DNA from: Flavobacteriaceae bacterium EG-1
GTDB taxonomy: Bacteria > Bacteroidota > Bacteroidia > Flavobacteriales > Flavobacteriaceae
Assembly (NCBI RefSeq): GCF_009649685.1
Contig: NZ_WJPK01000002.1
Span: 350,202 to 414,201, forward strand
DNA length: 64,000 nucleotides
Direction of reading: 5' to 3'
How positions within the stretch are numbered: the stretch's first letter is position 1; every line of letters begins with the position of its first letter. The notes beneath the pieces are model-generated. The model was not told the origin of the DNA and did not search any database. It was given only the letters and a program-made list of their open reading frames with translations. Position numbers and translations under genes: made by a program. Shown here piece by piece: positions 17,549-26,950 of this stretch.

Positions 17549-18817
17549 ATGACACGTGTTTTTTATTGTTTAATAATTGCAATAGGCATTTTATCTTCTT
17601 GTAAAGATTCAAATGATAAATCGCTTACCACCGGAGCTAATTTTATTTCTAAAAATGTCTCCATACGAATTGATACTACCTTAGAAAAATTTGTGAAATC
17701 TGGAAATATAGCTGGAGTTTCTGCACTTATTTATGAAAATGGAGAAGAAGTATACTTTAATGCTTTTGGTTATGCCGATAAGGAGGCACAAAAAAAAATG
17801 GATAGAAATACCATTGTCCAAATTTATTCAATGACCAAACCAATTACTGGTACTGCTTTAATGACATTGTACGATCAAGGCAAATTTAAACTAGATGACT
17901 CTATAGAAAAATATGCTTCGGAGTTTGCAAATATGAAAGTGTATACAGGTGTAGACTCTTTGGGCAAAATTACATCTGAACCACTTGTTCGACCAATAAC
18001 CATAAGAGATTTAACAAGACACACTGCAGGCTTTCCAAATAGAAATACAATACCAGGTTTAAGTGAAATTTTAACCAAGGCCAATATTTATAATCGTGAA
18101 ACTTCATTAACCACTTTAGCCGAAAAATTAGGTGACATGCCTCTATGGTTTCAACCAGGAACGCAATGGGAATACGGCCCTTGCGTTGACGTACAGGCAT
18201 TTTTAGTCGAAAGGATTTCTGGAATTCCATTTAAAGATTATGTACGTGAGAATGTTTTAGATAAACTAAAAATGAATGAAACTCGCTATTTTATTCCTAA
18301 GGAGGATAGAGCTAGGTTCGCTGCATTATATAGAAGAACCGGAGAAAGCACACTTGTACGTGATACAATAACTTATAGCAATTACATGCAAGAATGGCCA
18401 CTAACCAGAGGCGGTTCGGGTCTAACATCAACCCTAGATGACTACATGAAATTTGCTCAAATGTTGATACACAAAGGTAGTTTGAATGGCGTGACAATTC
18501 TAAAGCCTGAAACAATTGATTTAATGGCAACAAATCAATTAGCAGATAGTATTACAGAACGTAATTGGTTACCAAGTAAAGGACAAGTAGGTTTTGGAAT
18601 TGATTTTGCTGTAAGAATAGCCCCTCCTATCAATGATGAAGAAAATAATGGGGTTGTCGGAGAATTTTTTTGGGATGGTGCAGCAAGCACTTTATTTTGG
18701 GTTGACCCTGTTAATAAAATCACAGCAGTTCTTTTCGTACAGCTATTTCCTTACGATCAAATTGGACTACACAAAGAATTTCGTGAGGCTATTTACGGAA
18801 AGTTTCAAAGTAATTAA
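17549..18817 (+). CDS. Serine hydrolase lipoprotein (class C beta-lactamase/esterase family)
   Basis: 422 residues with a lipobox ending 'ILSSC' (Cys about 18), so it should be a lipoprotein. The domain is of the beta-lactamase/EstB type: 'QIYSMTKPITG' holds the S-x-x-K nucleophile-base pair, 'WEYGPCVDVQAFLVE' the conserved tyrosine, and 'GGSGLTSTLDDYMKF' a C-terminal motif of the family. Such enzymes are usually esterases or peptidases rather than drug-hydrolysing beta-lactamases. A TTG three bases upstream (17546) could also serve as a start, but the ATG at 17549 is preferred. A related gene occurs at 43387. Confidence 0.87.
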   Translation: MTRVFYCLIIAIGILSSCKDSNDKSLTTGANFISKNVSIRIDTTLEKFVKSGNIAGVSALIYENGEEVYFNAFGYADKEAQKKMDRNTIVQIYSMTKPITGTALMTLYDQGKFKLDDSIEKYASEFANMKVYTGVDSLGKITSEPLVRPITIRDLTRHTAGFPNRNTIPGLSEILTKANIYNRETSLTTLAEKLGDMPLWFQPGTQWEYGPCVDVQAFLVERISGIPFKDYVRENVLDKLKMNETRYFIPKEDRARFAALYRRTGESTLVRDTITYSNYMQEWPLTRGGSGLTSTLDDYMKFAQMLIHKGSLNGVTILKPETIDLMATNQLADSITERNWLPSKGQVGFGIDFAVRIAPPINDEENNGVVGEFFWDGAASTLFWVDPVNKITAVLFVQLFPYDQIGLHKEFREAIYGKFQSN

Positions 18818-18847
18818 TTTTGGTTTAATTATTGCCTTATATTAAAT

Positions 18848-20167
18848 ATGAAAAATATATTACTAGCATTTTGCTGCTTATTTGGTGTTTTTGCGCAATC
18901 GCAACGTACGATTTCTGGCATGTTTTCACCTGCTGATGACTACTCTTGGATTATTGCATATCGCTTAACTCCTGGCTCTCAAGTTTACGTTGCAGATACG
19001 AAAATAAAAAAAGGAGAATTTATTTTGGAAATGCCCAATAATGCGATACCTGGTACATACCGATTGGTTTATGCAGTACCACAAGATCAATTTTATATTG
19101 ATGTACTATATAGCGGTAATGAAGATATTGAATTTAATTTTAAAAGTGGCAAAGAGGTAGCGTTTATTACTTCTGTAGAAAATATACTATTCAGTACATA
19201 TTTCAATGAAATAATGAATTTTGAAAAAGAAATAGTAGCATATTTTTCATCTAATAATAAAAATACCAAAGAGTTTTTAAATCTAAATAATTTACTAATA
19301 AAAACTCAAAAAACATATGAATCTAAAGCACAAGGCAAACTAGTTAATAATTTTATCAAAGCGAACCACCCCTATATTGCCAACACCTATTTAACTCCAG
19401 AACAATATGTTCAAGCGAAAAAAGAAAACTATTTTAAATATTTAGATTTAAATAATTCCACACTTAAAAGCTCTGATTTTTTAAAAAATAAAATGGTGAA
19501 TTATGTTTTTACAGCACTGCCATTAAAAACATTATCTGAACATGAAACAGAAAAAGAATATCAATTGAATATTGATACAGTAGCTCATGAAATTGAAAAT
19601 TTAGAAGATGACTATCAATTTACCTTATTTCACGCTATTTGGCAATATGCAACTTCTTTAAAACTAAGTAATTCTCAAGATTATATTTTGTCTAAGTATT
19701 TAAGATTCAAAGCCAAATCTGAAGAAAACATAAAAGTTTTAAAACAAATAGAGGCTGAAAATAGACTCAAAATAGGAGTAATTGCTCCAGAAATTGAATG
19801 GCAAATAAAAGGGAAACCAAAATCTCTTAGTAATTTAGAAGATGCTACAAATTACATTATAGTCTTTTGGAGCAGTACATGCTCTCATTGTTTACATGAA
19901 TTACCAGCGCTTCATAAAGAACTAAAGAAATTTCCAGAAATTAAAGTAATAGCTATTGGCCTAGAAGATGATGAAATCAGTTGGAAATTAGAATCTGAAA
20001 AACTAAACGATTTTGAACATACTATTGCTCTAGGTAAATGGGATAGTAAATATGCCGAATTATACGATATTCACCAAACACCAACTTATTACGTTTTAGA
20101 CCAACAAAAAAAGATTGTTTTAAAACCAGAAAGCAATAAAGAATTGATAAAATTTCTAAATCGTTAA
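18848..20167 (+). CDS. TlpA-like thioredoxin-fold protein with a large N-terminal domain
   Basis: 439 residues. A signal peptide (about 1-19, 'CCLFGVFAQSQ') is followed by a beta-rich domain like those in Bacteroidota TlpA proteins (about 20-125), a helical middle region, and a thioredoxin/AhpC-TSA domain from about 300 to the end. The redox motif is C-S-H-C in 'FWSSTCSHCLHELP', and the cis-proline is in 'HQTPTYYVLD'. Such proteins are periplasmic thiol-disulfide oxidoreductases. Its stop codon overlaps the stop of the convergent ACT-domain gene by 4 bp, leaving no room for a terminator. Confidence 0.86.
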   Translation: MKNILLAFCCLFGVFAQSQRTISGMFSPADDYSWIIAYRLTPGSQVYVADTKIKKGEFILEMPNNAIPGTYRLVYAVPQDQFYIDVLYSGNEDIEFNFKSGKEVAFITSVENILFSTYFNEIMNFEKEIVAYFSSNNKNTKEFLNLNNLLIKTQKTYESKAQGKLVNNFIKANHPYIANTYLTPEQYVQAKKENYFKYLDLNNSTLKSSDFLKNKMVNYVFTALPLKTLSEHETEKEYQLNIDTVAHEIENLEDDYQFTLFHAIWQYATSLKLSNSQDYILSKYLRFKAKSEENIKVLKQIEAENRLKIGVIAPEIEWQIKGKPKSLSNLEDATNYIIVFWSSTCSHCLHELPALHKELKKFPEIKVIAIGLEDDEISWKLESEKLNDFEHTIALGKWDSKYAELYDIHQTPTYYVLDQQKKIVLKPESNKELIKFLNR

Positions 20168-20823
20168 AGTGTTTTTAAATCTTTTATGGTTTTAAATGCA
20201 ACATCTACTTGATCATCATCAACTAATATTGTAAATTCATTAGTTGTTGAAATTACTTCATATAACACAATACCTTCCCAAGCTAATCTCTGAAAAATAA
20301 AATAATAAATTCCTGGAACAGAAACATTCTCAGCTGGCAATTTTACCGTAATTGATGAAAGATTCTCGGCCTTTTGAGTACATTTTTCTGCCCGAAATAA
20401 TTCTTCAACTACATCATCTAAAATATTGCTGACAACAATATTTATTTCATTTACCCCTCTAGAAGAAGTATAAAATACATCTTGATTTACATTTACTGCT
20501 TCTAGTAACTTTGCTTGTTGATGTAGCACTGTATCTGAAGCCAAAAAAGTATAATCTGTTAAAGAAGACCGCACTGTAATTTCACCAATATTCTTTAAAA
20601 CTTTAACAATCTTATGGGTTGCTCTAAACTCAAGGTCATCTGAAAGCCTTTTTAAAGCCATTACTATAGCTCCATTTCTAATGTCTTTAGACAATTCCTC
20701 TTGAATTTCCGGTTTAATTATACGTGAAAGAGATGTAAGATTTATAATTCCTTGAGCTAAGGCACTTTGAAGAAATGGTTTTTTCTTGATGTATTCTTCA
20801 ACTACTGATGAGATAGTTTTCAT
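20164..20823 (-). CDS. Stand-alone ACT-domain protein (aspartate-kinase regulatory-like)
   Basis: 219 residues without any catalytic domain. The N-terminal 75 residues are helical ('SSVVEEYIKKKPFLQSALAQGIINLTSLSRII'). The C-terminal about 140 residues are two ACT-like repeats, one around 'INIVVSNILDDVVEELF' and one around 'FTILVDDDQVDVAFKTI', resembling the amino-acid-binding half of aspartate kinase. Databases tend to label such proteins 'aspartate kinase', but the kinase fold is absent. It may bind an amino acid and regulate a partner; this is inference. The true aspartate kinase is at 8178-9428. Conserved N-terminal phrase suggests a real, widespread Flavobacteriaceae gene. Confidence 0.68.
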   Translation of the reverse strand: MKTISSVVEEYIKKKPFLQSALAQGIINLTSLSRIIKPEIQEELSKDIRNGAIVMALKRLSDDLEFRATHKIVKVLKNIGEITVRSSLTDYTFLASDTVLHQQAKLLEAVNVNQDVFYTSSRGVNEINIVVSNILDDVVEELFRAEKCTQKAENLSSITVKLPAENVSVPGIYYFIFQRLAWEGIVLYEVISTTNEFTILVDDDQVDVAFKTIKDLKTL

Positions 20824-20895
20824 GGTATAAATTGGTTTTCGTGTAAAAATAACAATTTGTTACAAATAAAACAAAAGAAAAAATAAGAAGATTCA

Positions 20896-21255
20896 TTAAA
20901 AATGGTAAAATGCACTTTCTAAGTGGTCAATTTTTAATATTTTCTTATTCTTTAATATAGTTATTACATCAAATCGAGCTTCTAAATCCAAATTATTATC
21001 AACTAGAAACTGATTAGCACCCGCAACCAATAATTTTATTTTTTTTGGTGTTATCGTTTCCGAAATTGATATAATTTGATCATTACTTCTTGCTCTCACT
21101 TCAACTATCGCTATTATTTCTCCCTTTTGAGCAATTATATCAATTTCAGATTTTAGATATCGATAATTTTTGCAAAGAATTTTATATCCGTTTTTTGCTA
21201 AAAAATCAGCAGCTATTTGTTCTCCTTCTTGCCCAAATTCGTTATGCTTTCCCAC
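20896..21255 (-). CDS. YraN family protein (UPF0102), nuclease-fold
   Basis: 119 residues with the YraN pattern: 'NEFGQEGEQIAADFLAKNGYKIL', the core 'KSEIDIIAQKGEIIAIVEVRAR' and 'LVAGANQFL'. The fold is of the Holliday-junction-resolvase/restriction-endonuclease type. The active-site-like E-I-D ... E-V-x run is present, but the usual lysine (VEVKxR) is arginine here (VEVRAR), so nuclease activity is uncertain. A 72-bp gap separates it from the ACT-domain gene. The 198-bp region to its right (21256-21453) shows no gene or clear hairpin. Confidence 0.85.
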   Translation of the reverse strand: MGKHNEFGQEGEQIAADFLAKNGYKILCKNYRYLKSEIDIIAQKGEIIAIVEVRARSNDQIISISETITPKKIKLLVAGANQFLVDNNLDLEARFDVITILKNKKILKIDHLESAFYHF

Positions 21256-21453
21256 TCTAAAGTTTAATTATTTACTCAAAATAATGCATTTCATCGAAAA
21301 TATATACTGTTAAACGTCTTAAAAGACTACATCTGCGTAAATCTTTATGCACGTTATCGAAATTAAGTAAAATCAAGTACTAGACCCAGCTTAACTTCGT
21401 TATTTAGTTGCCCCCAAGCACATGAACGTCACCTATTAACGCCCTACTTGACT

Positions 21454-22941
21454 ATGGAATATTTCATTAATTGTAATACTTCAGGCCTAAATGCTTATGC
21501 CATTCCTTTGGATAAAAACAAAGCCGAACATCTGTATAGACGTCTTGGTTTTAGTGCTTCTGTAGATACCATCAATGCTGCAATTGGCCAAACAGCTACC
21601 GCAATTGTAGACAATTTAGTAAATGAAGCAGCAAACTCAAACCCCATTGCTCCCCCTGCTTGGGCTGATTGGAATAATAGTAATTACCCAGAAGATGATC
21701 AAGCTCGGAATGCACTAAAAAATTCCCAGGTAGAAGAGCTAAGTTTAGCCTATACAAAATCACTAATAACAAACAATTTGGCTGACAGAATGAGCTTTTT
21801 CTGGAGCAACCACTTTGTTACGCAACTCAGTGTATACAATTGCAATAGCTTTCTGTACCATTATGTAAACTGTCTACAACGTAATGCGCTTGGCAACTTT
21901 AAAACTTTTGTAAGTGAAATAGGCTTAACAAGTGCTATGCTTTATTATTTGGATGGAGTTTATAATAATGGCAACAACCCAAATGAAAATTACGGACGTG
22001 AACTTTATGAACTTTTTACACTAGGTGAAGGCAATAACTATACGGAGCAAGATATTATTGAAACGGCTAAAGCTTTAACAGGCTATGTTGAACGAGGAGA
22101 ACTTGGTTGTGAAGCAGTCACTTTCGATCCAGAAAAACATGATGCAGGTTCTAAAACAATTTTTGGTCAAACCGGTAATTGGGATTACGATGATGTAATT
22201 GATATACTATTTGAACAACGACCAAATGAAATTGGGTGGTTTATCTGTAAAAAGCTGTACGAGTTTTTTGTGCACCCAGACTCGCAAGATGAAGCTGGCA
22301 ATGCAGAAACCATAATACAAGGATTATCAGCAACTTTTATTGCAAACAATTTTGAAATTGCTCCAGTGCTAGCTCAACTTCTTAAAAGTGAACACTTTTT
22401 TGATGACGATGCTGTAGGTGTGATAATTAAGAGTCCGTATGATTTGTACTTAAACTTTATAAATGAAACAAATTTTAGCTACGACGACGACTCATTAAAT
22501 AGTTTAATGAGTGCCTCTACCTTACTCAGTCAGGAACTATTTGACCCTTTTGATGTAGCCGGCTGGCAACGTAACCGCTCTTGGATCAATACTAACTTCA
22601 TGATTGGTCGTTGGCTGACATTTGAAATGTTTATTCAAAATTTTTGGCAAAGTAATCAAGAACAATTTAGAACATTTGGCATTGCAGCCACTGGTCCAAA
22701 TGGCGCAACAACTAACGACCCAGATGAAGTAGCACGAGCTATTATTGATAAAATTACTCCTAAAGGATTACTTACTGAAACTCCTGATTACAGTGCTGCA
22801 TTTGATGTGTTTAGAGAACCTTACGAAAGTGATATGGTTTACCAGAATGGTTCCTGGAGCATGATGTTACAAAATGCAGATTCTCAAGTATACCTTTTAC
22901 TATTACATATAGTTAGACAACCTGAATTCCAATTAAAATAA
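21454..22941 (+). CDS. DUF1800 domain protein
   Basis: 495 residues matching DUF1800: 'AEHLYRRLGFSASVDTINA', 'DRMSFFWSNHFVTQ', 'LDGVYNNGNNPNENYGRELYELFTLGEGNNYTEQDIIETAKALTGY', and 'WQRNRSWINTNFMIGRW'. The family is large and of unknown biochemistry, and it is almost always paired with a DUF1501 gene, as here (next gene starts 10 bp later). I take ATG 21454; an in-frame TTG at 21448 would add two residues. No obvious signal peptide is visible, unlike the partner. Confidence 0.9.
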   Translation: MEYFINCNTSGLNAYAIPLDKNKAEHLYRRLGFSASVDTINAAIGQTATAIVDNLVNEAANSNPIAPPAWADWNNSNYPEDDQARNALKNSQVEELSLAYTKSLITNNLADRMSFFWSNHFVTQLSVYNCNSFLYHYVNCLQRNALGNFKTFVSEIGLTSAMLYYLDGVYNNGNNPNENYGRELYELFTLGEGNNYTEQDIIETAKALTGYVERGELGCEAVTFDPEKHDAGSKTIFGQTGNWDYDDVIDILFEQRPNEIGWFICKKLYEFFVHPDSQDEAGNAETIIQGLSATFIANNFEIAPVLAQLLKSEHFFDDDAVGVIIKSPYDLYLNFINETNFSYDDDSLNSLMSASTLLSQELFDPFDVAGWQRNRSWINTNFMIGRWLTFEMFIQNFWQSNQEQFRTFGIAATGPNGATTNDPDEVARAIIDKITPKGLLTETPDYSAAFDVFREPYESDMVYQNGSWSMMLQNADSQVYLLLLHIVRQPEFQLK

Positions 22942-22951
22942 ACCTACAATT

Positions 22952-24667
22952 ATGTGCGATACCCACGATAATACACCTTACAAAGGTCTTCAACACGAAG
23001 GTCATGATTTAGAGCATAAAACTTGGAGCAGACGTTCATTCTTACAAGCATTAGGAATTGCAGGTTCTGGCTCTATGATGCTCGGCAGCAATATGCTTAC
23101 AGCATCTGCACCTTCCCCACTTACACAAGCTATTGCCCAAGCGGAAACAGATAAAATATTAATTCTTATTCGGCTTTCTGGTGGCAATGATGGTTTAAGC
23201 ACAGTTCTACCAATAGAACAATATGATGCCTATGCTAATGCACGACCTAACATTTATATTCCTGAAAGTAAAATTCTTAAATTAACAGATGAATTTGGTG
23301 TACCTACTTATATGAAATCTTTAGAACCCATGTGGGGCGAAGGTCAATTTAAAGCAGTACATGGAGTTGGTTATGAAAGCCAAAGTCTTTCACACTTTAC
23401 AGGATCAGATATTTTTGCAAATACTGACTTAACTTCTACCGGATTCTCTGGTTTAAATACAGGATGGATGGGTAGACATTTTGAAAACATTTACCCAGAT
23501 TACTTAATGAGCCCTCCTGTTGCACCAGCTGCAGTTCAGATTGGAAATTTCGGTAGTTTAGTTTTTCAAGGTGAAGAAACTAATTATGCTTTTGTAGCCT
23601 CTAACATTGATCAATTAGAAGAAATTGCTGAAACAGGTTTACAATACAATTTAGACCCTAGTCTCTTCGATGATTGTATGTATGGCGACCAACTCGAATT
23701 TTTAAGAGGTGTTGCAAATGTAACCTATGAATATTCTGGTAAAATTCATGAAGCCTACGAAAGAGGTCAAAACCAAGTAGAATATCAAGACAATTATTTC
23801 GCTCGCCAATTAGCTTTATTAGCTCGTTTAATTAAAGGAAATCTTGGAACAAAAGTGTATATGATTACTTTAGGAGGATTTGACACTCATGGAAATCAGC
23901 CTTTAGCTCATGAAAGATTAATGTCTTATTTATCAATAGCTATTGATAATTTTTATGACGATTTGGCTTTCACACAACAAGATGACAAAGTATTAAGCAT
24001 GACTTTCTCAGAATTTGGAAGGCGTATTTTCGAAAACGGGTCAAATGGTACTGATCATGGTAAAGCTGCTCCTACCCTATTTTTTGGTTCCGGTCTAAAC
24101 GGAAGTGCTTTCGTTGGAGAACACCCTACTCTAGATGACCCTGATGGACGCGGAAACCTAGAATATACCATGGACTTTAGAGATCTTTATGCCACGGTAA
24201 TGGCAGAATGGCTATGTATACCTGTTCCTTTAGTTGAAGAACACTTACTAGACCATCCGTATGCACCAGTTAACTTAGGTTTTAATTGTAGTGGTGTTGA
24301 TTTTCCTGAAATTGCATACAGTGATGGCGAACCGACAATTCCTACAGCAGAAGGTGAAAATGGAGAACCAGAAAATCCTACTCCGTACGACCCAAGCTTA
24401 TTAGAAACTATCGTCCATAAACCATTTTACCCAACAAACAATGCTCCGCATATTTACCTAGAAATGCCTTTTAGCGCACATGTTGATATTCAATTATACA
24501 ATATTTTAGGTCAAAACATGGGAACTGTATTTAATGAAATGGTGTTTGAAGGTTCTCGAGAAATTAATATTCGAGAAAATATGGTTGAGCAATTGGCTAC
24601 AGGAAAATATATATACAGAATTCAAGTACAAAACCATAAAATGAGTAAATCAGTTATGGTAGCTTAG
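22952..24667 (+). CDS. DUF1501 protein with Tat-like signal and T9SS-like C-terminal tail
   Basis: 571 residues of the DUF1501 (sulfatase/alkaline-phosphatase-like fold) family: 'ILIRLSGGNDGLSTVLP', 'GVGYESQSLSHFTGSDIF', 'MITLGGFDTHGNQ' and 'FSEFGRRIFENGSNGTDHGKAAPTLFFG'. The N-terminus has a twin-arginine motif ('WSRRSFLQALGIAGSG', about 26-41). After a linker of Glu/Pro/Thr, the last 80 residues ('VDIQLYNILGQNMGTVFNEMVFEGSREINI...LATGKYIYRIQVQNHKMSKSVMVA') look like a type A sorting domain of the type IX secretion system. The protein is thus predicted to be exported by Tat and then delivered to the surface. Pairs with DUF1800 in one operon. Confidence 0.87.
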   Translation: MCDTHDNTPYKGLQHEGHDLEHKTWSRRSFLQALGIAGSGSMMLGSNMLTASAPSPLTQAIAQAETDKILILIRLSGGNDGLSTVLPIEQYDAYANARPNIYIPESKILKLTDEFGVPTYMKSLEPMWGEGQFKAVHGVGYESQSLSHFTGSDIFANTDLTSTGFSGLNTGWMGRHFENIYPDYLMSPPVAPAAVQIGNFGSLVFQGEETNYAFVASNIDQLEEIAETGLQYNLDPSLFDDCMYGDQLEFLRGVANVTYEYSGKIHEAYERGQNQVEYQDNYFARQLALLARLIKGNLGTKVYMITLGGFDTHGNQPLAHERLMSYLSIAIDNFYDDLAFTQQDDKVLSMTFSEFGRRIFENGSNGTDHGKAAPTLFFGSGLNGSAFVGEHPTLDDPDGRGNLEYTMDFRDLYATVMAEWLCIPVPLVEEHLLDHPYAPVNLGFNCSGVDFPEIAYSDGEPTIPTAEGENGEPENPTPYDPSLLETIVHKPFYPTNNAPHIYLEMPFSAHVDIQLYNILGQNMGTVFNEMVFEGSREINIRENMVEQLATGKYIYRIQVQNHKMSKSVMVA

Positions 24668-24686
24668 CTTTTCGTCCCCACAACGT

Positions 24687-24735
24687 GCAAAGACCTTCAA
24701 TTACTTTTTAAAAGTTTTTTGAAGGCTTTGCTTAT
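24687..24735 (+). terminator. Probable terminator after the DUF1800/DUF1501 operon
   Basis: A long inverted repeat (GCAAAGACCTTCAA ... TTGAAGGCTTTGC, one bulged A) starts 19 bp after the stop codon. The 3' T tract is short and interrupted (TTATTTATA), so efficiency is uncertain. Confidence 0.6.
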
Positions 24736-24837
24736 TTATACCCTATATATTCTTCAATTTATTATTTAAAAATTCGAACTAATCATAATTCAAACAAATC
24801 TGACAATTTCACCGAAGGCACTGAACATTAAAAATCT

Positions 24838-24845
24838 TATTTTTG
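24838..24845 (+). promoter_or_regulatory. Putative -7 box upstream of metG
   Basis: TATTTTTG matches TAnnTTTG, 15 bp before the metG ATG at 24861. This would leave a leader of roughly ten bases. No good -33 TTTG is visible at the expected distance. Confidence 0.4.
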
Positions 24846-24860
24846 CAGGCTAATTGAATT

Positions 24861-26930
24861 ATGATGTCTGAATTTTCTAGGTATACAATTACGGCCGCAC
24901 TACCATATACAAATGGCCCCATTCATATTGGTCATTTGGCCGGAGTCTATGTGCCAGCAGATATTTATGCTCGTTTTCTTAGATTAACAGGAAATGATGT
25001 TGCTTTTGTTTGCGGAAGTGATGAACATGGTGTCGCCATTTCAATGAAAGCAAAAAAAGAAGGCATTACTCCGCAAGAAGTTATTGACAAATATGACGGC
25101 ATTATTCGTAAATCGTTTCAAGACTTCGGAATTACATTTGATAATTATTCGCGTACCTCCCGAGAAATTCATCATAAAACAGCTGGTGATTTTTTCAAGA
25201 AATTATATGAGCAAGATGACTTCATTGAGGAAACTACCGCTCAGTTATATGATGCTGAAGCCGAACAATTTTTAGCTGACCGTTTTGTAACGGGTACGTG
25301 TCCTAATTGCGGCTTTGAAGAGGCCTATGGTGATCAATGTGAAAACTGTGGCTCTACTTTAAATGCAACTGATTTAATCAATCCGAAATCAACTATAACA
25401 GGAGCTATACCTACCCTAAAAGAAACCAAACATTGGTTTTTACCTTTAGATCGATATGAAGATTTTTTAACAAAATGGATTTTAGAAGGACATAAAAACG
25501 ATTGGAAACCCAATGTTTATGGCCAATGTAAATCATGGATAGATGGCGGATTGGCACCTAGAGCCGTTACCCGAGATTTAGATTGGGGAATTCCCGTACC
25601 TGTTGAAGGTGGTGAAGGCAAAGTATTGTACGTGTGGTTCGATGCTCCTATCGGGTATATTTCATCTACCAAAGAATGGGCAAAAAGAGAAGGTAAAAAT
25701 TGGGAGCCCTATTGGAAAGCCGATGACACTAAGCTCGTACATTTCATAGGAAAAGACAATATTGTTTTTCACTGTATCATTTTCCCTGCTATATTAAAAG
25801 CTCATGGCGATTTTATTCTGCCGGAAAATGTACCTGCCAACGAATTCTTGAATTTAGAAGGAAATAAACTCTCAACTTCAAAAAACTGGGCAGTTTGGCT
25901 ACATGAATACTTGCAGGAATTTCCTGATATGCAAGATGTATTGCGTTATACCTTAACTGCAAATGCACCTGAAACGAAAGACAACGATTTTACTTGGAAA
26001 GATTTTCAATCAAGAAATAATAGTGAACTAGTAGCCATCTTCGGAAACTTCGTGAACCGAGTGGTGGTATTGACTAATAAATACTACGAAGGTGTTGTAC
26101 CAAGTCCTGCTAAATTTTCTCAAGTAGATTTAGAAACTTTAAAAGCACTGAAAGAATTTCCGGCAACCATTGAAAGCTCTATTGAACGCTACCGTTTTCG
26201 CGAAGCCGGTCAAGAGCTTATGAATTTAGCACGTTTAGGTAATAAATACCTAGCTGATGAAGAACCTTGGAAAGTCATTAAGCAAGACGAAGAACGTGTA
26301 AAAACAATCATGTATGTTGCGCTGCAAATTGCAAGCGGACTAGCCGTTTTAAGCGAGCCTTTTTTACCATTTACCTCAGCAAAATTAAAAAACATTCTTT
26401 CTATTACCGCTAGTAAGGAGGAGATTCAATGGCAAGATGTTTCCACTAAAGAAACGCTACTTTCTGCCGAGCATCAAATCAACAAAGGAGAATTACTTTT
26501 TAGAAAAATAGAGGATAAAGAAATACAAGCGCAGCTTGATAAATTAGAAGCAACCAAAAAGGCAAATGAAAATGCCAACAAAGAACTTATGCCACAAAAA
26601 GATACGATTACTTTTGATGATTTTACAAAATTAGACATGCGCGTAGGAACTATAGTTGAAGCCGAAAAAATGGCTAAAGCTAAAAAACTACTCGTTCTAA
26701 AAGTTGATACCGGTTTAGATACACGTACAATTGTTTCTGGCATTGCAGAAAGTTTTACCCCTGAAGAAATTGTGGGTAAAAAAGTGACTGTTTTAATTAA
26801 TCTTGCTCCTCGGGCATTACGAGGTGTAGAAAGTGAAGGCATGATTTTGATGACAGAAAACGCAGAAGGAAAATTGGTTTTTGTAAACCCAGATGAAGAG
26901 GGTGTTGGTAATGGAGAAGGAATTAGTTAA
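24861..26930 (+). CDS. metG: Methionyl-tRNA synthetase with C-terminal tRNA-binding domain
   Basis: MetG charges methionine to tRNA. The 689 residues show the HIGH-type motif '[14 protein letters not shown]' (about 15-28), a zinc-knuckle region with 'CPNCGF' and 'CENCGS' (about 145-166), the second signature 'KLSTSKNW' (KMSKS equivalent, about 335-342) and a helical anticodon-binding domain. The C-terminal 110 residues ('[33 protein letters not shown]') are a Trbp111/OB-fold tRNA-binding domain, which makes this the long dimeric form. ATG ATG at the start gives two nearly equal start choices (24861 and 24864). Confidence 0.96.
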   Translation: MMSEFSRYTITAALPYTNGPIHIGHLAGVYVPADIYARFLRLTGNDVAFVCGSDEHGVAISMKAKKEGITPQEVIDKYDGIIRKSFQDFGITFDNYSRTSREIHHKTAGDFFKKLYEQDDFIEETTAQLYDAEAEQFLADRFVTGTCPNCGFEEAYGDQCENCGSTLNATDLINPKSTITGAIPTLKETKHWFLPLDRYEDFLTKWILEGHKNDWKPNVYGQCKSWIDGGLAPRAVTRDLDWGIPVPVEGGEGKVLYVWFDAPIGYISSTKEWAKREGKNWEPYWKADDTKLVHFIGKDNIVFHCIIFPAILKAHGDFILPENVPANEFLNLEGNKLSTSKNWAVWLHEYLQEFPDMQDVLRYTLTANAPETKDNDFTWKDFQSRNNSELVAIFGNFVNRVVVLTNKYYEGVVPSPAKFSQVDLETLKALKEFPATIESSIERYRFREAGQELMNLARLGNKYLADEEPWKVIKQDEERVKTIMYVALQIASGLAVLSEPFLPFTSAKLKNILSITASKEEIQWQDVSTKETLLSAEHQINKGELLFRKIEDKEIQAQLDKLEATKKANENANKELMPQKDTITFDDFTKLDMRVGTIVEAEKMAKAKKLLVLKVDTGLDTRTIVSGIAESFTPEEIVGKKVTVLINLAPRALRGVESEGMILMTENAEGKLVFVNPDEEGVGNGEGIS

Positions 26931-26950
26931 TAAATTCCGTAAAATTAACT

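Noticed and set aside
16236-20167. Polysaccharide-utilisation locus around the acetylxylan-esterase-like gene
   Set aside because: No SusC/SusD pair, no glycoside hydrolase and no hybrid sensor lie nearby.
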